Below, one piece after another: positions 49,101-61,100 of a stretch of DNA of 64,000 nt. Position 1 is the first letter of the stretch; each line of letters begins with the position of its first letter. The stretch is from Limnoperna fortunei (taxonomy: Eukaryota; Mollusca; Bivalvia; Mytilida; Modiolidae): the NCBI GenBank assembly GCA_944474755.1, contig OX104123.1:64039898-64103897 (forward strand). The letters are read 5' to 3'. The notes under the pieces are model-generated. The model was given only the letters and a program-made list of their open reading frames with translations. It searched no databases and was not told the origin of the DNA. The position numbers and the translations under genes were made by a program.

Positions 49101-52100
49101 CAACAAAATCACTGAAATTCATTAAAAATGAGATAACAATTATTGACTGAATCATTATTTTACCAAAAGTTCCTTTACTTAACGTATCTAACCCATAATT
49201 GAAGATACGGTGTAATTTTATTTTTCCACCATGAAATACAGCTTTATTAAATAAAAAAATTTTTTTTTAAATGTTGCTTATTAATGACACAGATTAAATA
49301 TAGTTTAACTATAAGTCAATGTTAGCAGTTTTGAGCAAAAAAACAAGTGCCAAAGTGCCACAAAATAAACCCGTCAGAAATTTGCCATTTTTTTCACCAA
49401 AAATAAAGGGCCATAATTCTGAAATGGCTAAAGTTTAATGAAGATCAGAAAACATCTGTTTGAGTTTGAAAGCTGACAAAGCAAATTTGCCATTTTTGTA
49501 TAAATAAAGGGCCATAACTGTGAAGTGGCTAAAGTGATTTGCCTGGTTTTCGAACTTGGCTGAGATATAATGCCCATAATCATTTCACCCAGGTTTCCTG
49601 AAGATCAGACAACAACTGTTAGAGTGGACATCGCTGTGGACACCGCCTGTCCATGCCATGGGTGTTTCCATAATACAACCCACCTTTTAATGGGCGTATA
49701 GAAATTAGTTACTCAAATAGTATTTCCGATGTTTGCCTAACATTACAGAGGTCTGCTCCATTGAAAAACAATGGACATCCGGTACACCAAATATTATCAT
49801 TTAAGTGGTCAATGTCGTATAGATACCTTGCAACTTAGCATTTTTAAATTATATTTTCTGCTTTTTTTTACCAGCACCTTCACTCTAAAATTAAACTATG
49901 ATTGAAAACTTACTAATTCTTATGCTTTTTTCACACTTCATGTACGTAAAGAGTGGACCGGAGGCCAGAATTGTGAAGTCCTCACATCTTTAGCAAGAAT
50001 TTGAAGGAACAGATATGGTCTGCTGTCACCAATTTTGACATTAAATGTGGAAGCAGCATATTTACACGATAGATGATAAAAAATGCTTTTTTACACAACT
50101 ACTTGAACTTATATTAAGGAATGAGTGAATTAAGCACATATCGCTGAAAAATTGGGTATTATCTCAATATTTGTGGGTTTAGCATATGACATAAAATAAA
50201 TGCATTTTAGTTAATTATTAATTGTGTGAACATGCAAATACACAGCTTCTATGGAGCTCTGATGTATATGTACATATATATTTCATTGTATAAGAACCAA
50301 AACAACAACCAATCAAATCATTTACAATAATTTTTACATACTGGTTCCGTTTGGCCGTACTTTGTCTCCGCTGCTAAATTTACCACGTAATCAAATTCAC
50401 CATCGGGATCAATAAAGGCATTCTCTACGGACTCTACAAAAAGACAAGAAAATATCTTTTAAAGGATGTTTGGTGGTCAGTTTCAACCTAACAAAATTTC
50501 ATCGTTGGTCAGTTTCAACTCAACAAAATTTCAGCATTGGTCTGTTTCAACCCAACAAAATTTCAGCGATGGTCAGTTTCAACCTAACAAAATTACATCG
50601 TTGGTAAGTTTCAACCCAACAAAATTTCTTTGCTGGTCATTTTCAACCTAAAAAGATTTCACCGCTGGTCGGTTTCAACCCAACAAAATTTCTTTGCTGG
50701 TAATTTTCAACCTAAAAAGATGTCACCGCTGGTCAGTTTCAGTGTAAATAGATTCTACTGCAAGTCAGTTTCAACAAAATAAGATTATGTCACTTTTCTG
50801 GCTTTTCAGTTTCAAAATAACAAGAGTCCATCGCTGGTCAATTTCAACATAACTTGATTCTAGAATCTATTGTTGGTCAATTTCAGAATAATGTTTGCCC
50901 AATGTATAAGAAATTAGATGAGATGTTCAGTAATAAGAGGTCGGTGTGCTACTAGTAGTGTTTGAGATACATGTATAAGCCATTAATTTTTTGGTTTCTC
51001 TTAATTTATCAAAGGTTCTGTATGGGCATGTCTTTCGAGAGTCTTGCATAAACAACTGTTGCCTTTCCAAAGCTGTGAAGATATATTTAAAACTTTCATT
51101 GTGTTTTTGTCAGTTGGCTGTCTAAAATTTGACAAAAAAATTGTGGGTCAACTGGCAAAAAAACCGTTGTAATTAATACATTACATGGAATTTAAAAACC
51201 TGACAAAACATCACCAGTATATTATTTTAGGAAAATGTCTTTAATTTAAGAAATAAAGGCTGTTTTTGAGAAATTAATCGATGCATGAATGGGCCAACTC
51301 GTACAAAACCTTAGGGCTTATCAAATTTGTGTGAGTTGGTGACTTCACACACCAAAGAATTCCATAAAAACAGTCTTTATTCCTTATCCTTTAATAATCA
51401 TTTTCTTATTTAAGCTTTTTCATTTTTTATTGCAACATGTATTCATCGATACACTAGACCTGTTCATCCTCAAAAAATGAACAATAAGAGCCAGTCAAAA
51501 CAAAAATAACATGAAATATTGTAATTATTCTGAAATAATTATTTTTTTCAAATTACTCTTACAACAAATGACACATGATTGATTGCTGTACTATTGTCCA
51601 TGTCATGTCAATGTCCTGGTGTCATTAAGAGGATTACGGAAGGTATTGTATATGATTTGTGACCTGAGGTCACAACACTTTAAAAGAGCATCGTTAGATA
51701 GTTTTAATTTCCATTGTAAATACATGTAACATTCCCATGAATTATATTGACATGATATAAATAAAATATAGATGAGAAAGTGATAGATCAGCAGTGAGTT
51801 GTACGTGTGAAATCATCGTAAGTGATTACGTTACAATCCAGCTCTTTTTGATCTTCCAACACTTACGATGGATTTTACACTTACTTTTTGTGAAATTGAC
51901 TGTTTTTTGCTTCTCTGAGAAACATCAAGATGTAAAGTGTTGACAACGTTTCCTTACAATCTTTCACACTCTTATATTTAAGTTATTTATTTAATTTATT
52001 TTATAATACTGAATGTTCTGACAGAAAATTCATCTGCTCGATAAATGTCAATTGAGAATTTTGTGAAAATAAAAAATTAATGTCACTTACAAGTGCACAT

Positions 52101-55100
52101 TGTTCTTAGGCGCTAGATGAAAAGGTGGCAGGGCAAAAATTGTTACCCACTGAGCAACTGTCAACCTCGCTTTATTCAATGAAGTTACAGCTTACATACA
52201 TGTGTATTCAGTAAAATAAAACAGAATATTATATAACTAAAATATACTGACATACATTTGTTTCCTATGAAAAGTTACATTGCTCTGAAGATCTACAACT
52301 TAAATAGGAAATTGAAAATATTTGAGTAATGGACCCGGTTTCATAAACATCTCAAATTTGAGGATTTCCTGAACTTAAATATTGGCCAATCAGATTGCTG
52401 GAAAATTGACATTTGAGGAAACACTCAAACATTTGAGGAAAATCTCAGTTTGAAAAGTTTTACGAAACTGAGGCATGAAGTTCTAATTCCACAAATATTT
52501 TACATGATTGTTTCTTTAATTTGAATGTTGTTTAACTAAAGCTCATCCTCAACTCCAATATTGATTTACCCGGAGAAAACCCGACCGTTGATTCAGCTAT
52601 TTTTCAGCTTACCATGGTGTCCAGTTTTTATTGGGGTAGGAAGCCGAAGTTCCCGGAGAAAACCCCCAACCATTGGTAGGAAAACTTGCAATCCTTGTCA
52701 ATTAAGATTGGAGTTGAGTACACTCTGCCCGCAGTGAGGCTCAAATCCGCAATATCATTGTTAATAGACCACCTGACTGATAATAGAAGAACTACCTTAA
52801 CCACTCGGCCACCGAGGCAAACCACATGATCTATTTTAAATGAGAAGTAAACCAAACAGTACGCATACATACTTGGATTGATAAGATTAGAATGTTTGAA
52901 TTCTACTTCTGGTCGAGAAAACATCTCCTGGAAAATAAATACAACAGAACTCTGAAACAAATCTTGTGAAAAGGAGAGAGGGAATTTTAACAGAAAAGGG
53001 TGATTACAGCATAAAGGGGGTGAGTTTGTGATATATAATGTTTTGAAGTTTATAAAGATCTGACAAAAAGTTATCTGCATACTGTTATATTTAACAGGTG
53101 CACAAACTGTTTAAGAGATCAAATATAACTTGTAAATAATGATGTATTGACTTGACACAAAAACAGTATACATGTAATGTGAGGCTAAGACTTTTCCCCA
53201 TGACAAGTTTACCAAACTTTTCCCCGTGTCAATAAGGTTTAAAATTTAAGGATAACAGTAGACAAATATACATCTACATGATATACTGTCACTGACTCAA
53301 TATATCATAAAAAATTGAAGAATGTGTCCATGGGACACGGATGCCCCTGCTAAAGGAAGTCCCAAACAGGAAGTAGTTGTCCAACAGGTCTGAAAGTCGC
53401 TTAGGACGTACAACTTGTGATACTTAACCACCCTGCCAAATTTCAAATTGTTCTAATGTACGGTTTCTGAGTAAAGCTTGACGAAAATTTTCATACTCGT
53501 GTTAACACATTTTCAAATTGGCCCAGTCGAAAACAGGAAGTAGTTGTCCGACAGGTCTGAAAGTTGCTTAGGACGTACAACTTGTGATACTGAACCACCC
53601 TGCCAAATTTCAAATTGTTCTTGTGTACGGTTTCTGAGAAAAGCTTGACGGAAATTTTCATACTCATGCTAACACATTTTTATATCGGCCCAGTCAAAAA
53701 CAGGAAGTAGTTGTCCGACAGGTCTGAAAGTCGCTTAGGACGTACAACTTGTGATACTGAACCACCCTGCCAAATTTCAAATTGTTCTTGTGTACGGTTT
53801 CTGAGAAAAGCTTGACGGAAATTTTCATACTCATGCTAACACATTTTCATATCGGCCCAGTCAAAAACAGGAAGTAGTTGTCCGACAGGTCTGAAAGTCG
53901 CTTAGGACGTACAACTTGTGATACTGAACCACCCTGCAAAATTTCAAATTGTTCTTGTGTACGGTTTCTGAGAAAAGCTTAACGGAAATTTTCATACTCA
54001 TGTTAACACATTTTCATATCGGCCCAGTCGCAAACAGGAAGTAGTTGTCCGACAGGTCTGAAAGTTGCTTAGGACGTACAACTTGTGATACTGAACCACC
54101 CTGCCAAATTTCAAATTGTTCTCATGTGTGGTTTCTGAGAAAAGCTTGAAGGAAATTTTCATACTCATGTTAACACATTTTTATATCGGCCCAGTCACAA
54201 ACAGGAAGTAGTCGTCCGACAGGTCTGAAAGTCGCTTAGGACGTACAACTTGTGATACTGAACTACCCAGCCAAATTTCAAATTGTTTTGATGTACGGTT
54301 TCTGAGAAAAGCTTGACGGAAATTTTCATTCTCATGTTAACACTTTTTCATATCGGCCCAGTCCCAAACAGGAAGTAGTTGTCCGACAGGTCTGAAAGTT
54401 GCTTAGGACGTACAACTTGTGATACTGAACCACCCTGCCAAATTTCAAATTGTTCTTGTGTACGGTTTCTGAGAAAAGCTTGACGGAAATTTTCATACTC
54501 ATGCTAACACATTTTTATATCGGCCCAGTCAAAAACAGGAAGTAGTTGTCCGACAGGTCTGAAAGTCGCTTAGGACATACAACTTGTGATACTGAACCAC
54601 CCTGCCAAATTTCAAATTGTTCTTGTGTACGGTTTCTGAGAAAAGCTTGACGGAAATTTTCATACTCATGCTAACACATTTTCATATCGGCCCAGTCAAA
54701 AACAGGAAGTAGTTGTCCGACAGGTCTGAAAGTCGCTTAGGACGTACAACTTGTGATACTGAACCACCCTGCAAAATTTCAAATTGTTCTTGTGTACGGT
54801 TTCTGAGAAAAGCTTGACGGAAATTTTCATACTCATGTTAACACATTTTCATATCGGCCCAGTCGCAAACAGGAAGTAGTTGTCCGACAGGTCTGAAAGT
54901 TGCTTAGGACGTACAACTTGTGATACTGAACACCCTGCCAAATTTCAAATTGTTCTCATGTGTGGTTTCTGAGAAAAGCTTGAAGGAAATTTTCATACTC
55001 ATGTTAACACATTTTTATATCGGCCCAGTCACAAACAGGAAGTAGTCGTCCGACAGGTCTGAAAGTCGCTTAGGACGTACAACTTGTGATACTGAACTAC

Positions 55101-58100
55101 CCAGCCAAATTTCAAATTGTTTTGATGTACGGTTTCTGAGAAAAGCTTGACGGAAATTTTCATTNNNNNNNNNNNNNNNNNNNNNNNNNNNNNNNNNNNN
55201 NNNNNNNNNNNNNNNNNNNNNNNNNNNNNNNNNNNNNNNNNNNNNNNNNNNNNNNNNNNNNNNNNNNNNNNNNNNNNNNNNNNNNNNNNNNNNNNNNNNN
55301 NNNNNNNNNNNNNNNNNNNNNNNNNNNNNNNNNNNNNNNNNNNNNNNNNNNNNNNNNNNNNNNNGTACAAAACCAGTCTATAATGGTACAAGACCAGTCT
55401 ATCATGGTACAAAACCCGTCTATCATGGTACAAAACCAGTCTATCATAGTACAAAACCAGTCTATAATGGTACAAGACCAATCTATCATAGTACAAAACC
55501 CGTCTATCATGGTACAAAACCAGTCTATCATAGTACAAAACCAGTCTATAATGGTACAAGACCAATCTATCATGGTACAAAACCAGTCTATCATGGTACA
55601 AGACCAGTCTATCATGGTACAAGACCAGTCTATCATGGTACAAAACCAGTCTATCATGGTACAAGACCAGTCTATCATGGTACAAGACCAGTCTATCATG
55701 GTACAAGACCAGTCTATCATGGTACAAAACCAGTCTATCATGGTACAAGACCAGTCTATCATTGTACAAAACCAGTCTATCATGGTACAAGACCAGTCTA
55801 TCGCTGATAAAACATTATAATAGGTTACAATGTATCGTTGAGCAACATGTCAATAACTGGATTTTGTTTAGTAATCAAGAATTTTACCTATTCCTGATTG
55901 GTCTAGACATCACTGTCCTGATTCAGTGATTGTACCTGACACTGAGGACAGCTTTTGTGCAAGTGAGTCAATCTAGCATGCAGAGTGGACATCTGGTCAA
56001 GTGAACGGAGCTCATGCTATCATTTCATGACATGTACTCAGGAGTAGCCAATGTCATGTACTAGTATAGAAGCGTAAAGCTAGACTACCGGTAGCTATAT
56101 ATATAGTTACATCATTAATTCCCAATACATGTACATGTATAACTAAATAGGGGGTCCGGTGGAATGCCTACTCCTGAACCAGAACATTTTGGAAACAATG
56201 ATGCAATTTGGTGCATTTTGGAGAGATCTAAAAGTAACGTAAGTGGACAGTTTATTGATTGCAGGAATAGATTGCAATTTCTGGGGGGGGGGGGGGGTCA
56301 AAATCATGTGGATTCAACTGTGTACCCGTGTACTAGTATAGGCAGCTACGTCCCTGGTATACAAAGAATGTGAAAAACTTAACACTGGTTTAATTAATAA
56401 GTGTCACTATCTGACTATTGTGAATATTCTCCAATACACCTGTACTTAATGCTATAGTAGTACAGACCACTTATGTATAGTCACGAGTAGCCAAAGTGAA
56501 GACCTGTACTTCATTGATTAATGACAATAAGTTTTCCTGTAGTGTTGTCTTAAGAGGTACTAGTATAAGGAAATGGTTCCTTTAGGATAAGTCCATAATA
56601 GGAAATCACACTAATCAACTAATTTATACAATTACAAGGTTAAAGGTTACACAATAAATGTTCACTGACTTAATAGATTAAATTAACTCTGATGTACTAA
56701 AAAGGGAAATTAAATATAAACAATTTGAAATTGTTGCAAAACAATTAATTGTCTGAATGTCTTAAATGAAGTTTAACGCCACTTTCAGCAATTTGTCGGG
56801 TATATCCTGGCATCCTGTTTTTATTGGGGAAGGAAGCAGAAGTATCAGGAGAAAGCCCCGAAGTCTAGTAATCCTTGTCAATTAAGATTGGATTGGATTA
56901 CTTAGTGCCCGCAGTTGAGACTTGAACCCCCAAACTCAAGTGATCAACAATTGATAACTACTACCTTAACTACTAAGGCCTTGCAAAACAATTACATGTA
57001 TTAATATGTCTATCAAAAATAGGAGAAAGAATCTTAACAAACAATGTTACATGAATAAAGTTTTTTTCCTTTAACATTTTCAAGAATAAACAAGAGACAA
57101 TGAGTATACATGTACATGCTCTAAATTAAAACTCCTGGATAATACTGGACAAAAGGTAATAACAAATAGAACCAATAATGCATAGAAAAACTCTGAAATA
57201 TGTCAAATTCTATTTGAATTTCCCCATGCAACAACTATGACAAGCGCTACGAATATCAGGTCAAATACTGGTCACACTATAATAAGTTCCACCCATCTTG
57301 TTTATTACCAATTATTCATGTTCATGGACAGGATCGACTAGGAGCTGATTCAAGTTAAAGGTTATTTATAGCACTACCTTCCTCATAAAACAAATACCCT
57401 TTCTCACGATTCGTGTTCCAAAGTGTATTTGTCTAACTCTGAGACTGTATATATAACTAAGAAACATTCCTTTTTTTCTGTTATGGATACATTGATTATG
57501 GAAAATTACTACGTTTATCAGATTCCAATCAGCTGATCAGTTTTCAATTATCCTCTAGATCTATCATCATCCCCAGTAGCAGAGTTTACAAGAAAAATTT
57601 AAACAAATATGTCAAAAAACTTAACTGTGTCTGGTTTTAAGCTCTGTCATGTTCTTCCCAAAAGATATGACATCCTCATAATGTTAATAAAAAGAGAAAA
57701 TCAATTTCAAAGAAAAAAATCAGATATATAAAAATTAATTATATACATGTACTAAAATCTGGAAGAGAAAAATCTGCAGCTAGGTACTATTTATTATCAA
57801 AAGGAATTGTGAAACAACCAGATAGCCTGGAAATGTGTTTCAAATATTACACCTTCTAGCATTTTAGTGATCCAGACTGCCATATTTGAAGAATTTCAAA
57901 TATTTTGCTAGAGATCATCAAGGAATCATTAAGAAAATGTTTGTACATGTACATGCATAACATAAAATGAGGAAGCATAAAGGATCTTACATACTAGTAC
58001 TTTAAAAGAAAGAAACCAAATTATTTGGATGTAAGTTGTAGATGTCATTTTTAACAGGTTTTTTTAATGGTTCCTTGATATATTTGCGATTTCTTCTTTT

Positions 58101-61100
58101 CCAATGTAGGAATTGGATTCACTACTGAATGTATGCGGTTCTGTGAAAAAACTAAGCACAGTGTCCTGGGGCAACACCCTCAGATCACAGTATCCCGGGG
58201 CAACACCCTCAGATTTGCCTAAAAAATTACTTATACATGTTGTTACCCAAAACACAACAATATTTTAACTTGCCCTAAGAAACTAAACACTTGACATACA
58301 GGATGTACATTATACTGACTGTAGCTACTGACATGCGTGTACTCCACTTCTATATATACAGGAAATGTATCCTTGTAAAAAGTGTACGATACTACTAGTA
58401 CCTTGATCAAGTTACATCAATAGAAAAAATAAAGACATGTACATGATGTATGAATATAAGACATGTACATGATGTATGAATATAAGACATGTACATGATG
58501 TATGAATATAAGACATGTACATGATGTATGAATATAAGACATGTACATGATGTATGAATATAAGCACTGATTTTTAAGGAAATTTCAACAAAGGACCATT
58601 TTCAGATTTTCTCTGATTTCAGAAATTTCAGTGTCATTCTGTAAGATTCATAATAAAATTTTCATATACGAAAGGTTACAAGTCAATTATCAAGCTCCTA
58701 TCTTAATATAGAGCTACTCTATATGTATACATTATTTTTGACAGGGTATTGATAGTTTTAGATAAATCCTGTAAGACACAAGTCAATTAATATGGAAATC
58801 GTTTCTAATATAGCTGTTAGACATAAATACAACCATGGTGTGTAAGAGTTTAAGGTCTCTGATGATTTATCAAATTTTAGCAGCTTTTTATGCAATATTG
58901 TTTGAACTAGTAGGAAATGACATTAATTGATTCTATCAATGTAGATTGTTGTGTGTGCATAAGGTCATACAAGGGAGGAATCCGAGATGCCAGACTTTCG
59001 TGTTCTTTAAAGTTGATACAGGTGATGTAATAAAAAGGTTGCTAGTTGAATGGTCAGTTTCCATTCATGTTAACATATTGTGTGTCTAAATGTGTTTGTT
59101 TTCGAAAATAGTGCATTACAGTGAAACTTCTTTAAACTGGCCGCAGCTGGGACAGAGATAAATTGCTGGTTTACAGAGGTAGACACGTTACGGTTTAGTA
59201 AAGTTTAATGAAATCTTCTTTAATTTTCAGTTACCACCCTTTTCTGTACAGAGTCGAGGTCCTTAATCGATATTATTTTAGCATTAAGTTAAGCATTAAC
59301 ATAGTATGTTTCATTTGAGAGAAGTTAAAAAAAGTTAAATTGCAATGCCACTGAGAAATGTTCACTTCTAACCAAAACAAAACCAAGATCACTTGAGTTT
59401 GGTGATTCCGCTTTTACAGTATACCAGCCCACTTTTACAGTATACCAGCCCACGTTCAGTAACGTTATTTTCGGTATCTTCCAACTGTTATGTGCAGGGT
59501 TTTAGCTAGGATTTTTTAACCATTAGTCACTTTTGCGTGCAACAATTTTTAAGATCTTATATGTGTCACATTGTGTGTATATTTATTTATATGTACTAGT
59601 ATAAATGCATGCAAGATCATTAATTAATAAATACAATAAACATCAATAAATATTTAATATTTTCTAGCACAGTTTTATAATACATATTATTTATTCAATG
59701 TAATATTTCCATAGAACATGTATTTGAGCAGATTTAAATGAAAAACTTTTAAAAAGTGATTGCCAAAATATTAATTTTTGTTTATGTTTAAACTTTAACA
59801 AGTCATTTAAATTCTAGAAGCATCCTATTTTGCAATCTCCGGCACCGAGTTCATATCCGCTCCGAAAACTGTCGATATTATCTTTTGCTTTGAACTGGTT
59901 TCCTATAGTATTTTAACCTAGGCTATATATAAAGTAAAAGCACGCTGGCACCAGCGTAAACAAATGGCGCGTACATGATAAATATGAGGCTATAAAAAAA
60001 ATGAAGATTTCTGGTGATTATAGCAATTAAATTAAAAGTAAATTTATTTAAGACAACTTTTTCAAAAGTTAGAGCAAATATGAACAAGGCAATGTGGGAC
60101 CACGAAAAGATGGCCCGAGTTGCTATCCAACTGGCTATGCTTGATCGTGTGTGACAATATACACTGTAATTAAGTGATTAATTATCAAATAATATCTGAT
60201 GGCATGTCTTTTACATAATTACTTTGATTGCTTGGTTCATAAACTTGTACCTTAGGTAAGATGTTTGGATTTATCTATGCCAAGAATGGCGATTTTGACG
60301 ATGAAAATTTTGAAATTTAAAAATTTTAAGTGGCAAATTACGTTCAAAATATTTTCGTTATTTCTGAAAAGGATTTGCCAATTGTGAAAGTGGTGAGTGC
60401 AAGCTAAATCACTGGTTATACGTGGTCTTCAGTTTGCTAAAACACTGAACATCTTTGATTTTAATTGCAAATTTTAGCTTAATATCAAATAATGATCCTA
60501 CAACTAGTATTGAAGAAAAATTATTATCTTTTGATCATCATCTTTTTACCCACTACAGTCCACATGCATAGAAATTTAGTGTGTCTGTATTATAATATAC
60601 TAGTATAAGGAGACAGAGCTTCTCTTATCTGTCAACTTGGGGCAAGAACTAATTCTCTGTAGGTTGACCACTGGTACATGTAACTGTCATGAGTACAAAA
60701 AAGAAACATTTTCAAAACCATTTATTAGTTTTAAAAAAAGTACAATTTAACTTAATTTTAATCAATTTAAAAAAAAAATATATACATTTAATAAATTTAT
60801 ATCATGTTATGATGTGTAGATAGAAGACTCAATGACAATAATAGATTTTAATGACACAATCAATATACATTCTTTAATTGCATTAAAATGATTTTTAAGT
60901 TGGTAAACCACAGCACATCACTCAGAAACATGTACCTCATTAGGATTATTTTCAACAATGTCTATAGCTGTTCATATAATACAGCTATTCATCAATTTTT
61001 TGACGGATTTCTTCACATTTTACATTGACAATATCTAATAATAGACGGGTTTTAAAATAGATAGGTATATTTTCATATTGAAGAATTGACATTAAACATT

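Larger units (their letters stand above)
47868..50341 (-). other. Epimerase intron
   Basis: AT-rich; contains the repeat segment 48370-48545 and the nested MITE at 49183-49827. No exon was found on either strand. Confidence 0.5.

Noticed and set aside
52628..53080. 150-codon minus-strand frame
   Set aside because: It is a chance read-through of a real 55-bp epimerase exon and a SINE; splice sites define the exon better.
55029..55820. Frames of 145-253 codons across the gap (YHDRLVL / SIMVQNQ repeats)
   Set aside because: 21-bp repeat divisible by 3, partly running through N bases.
60081..60155. Short plus-strand frame MNKAMWDHEKMARVAIQLAM
   Set aside because: Only 24 codons, no domain, no neighbouring exon found; chance cannot be excluded.
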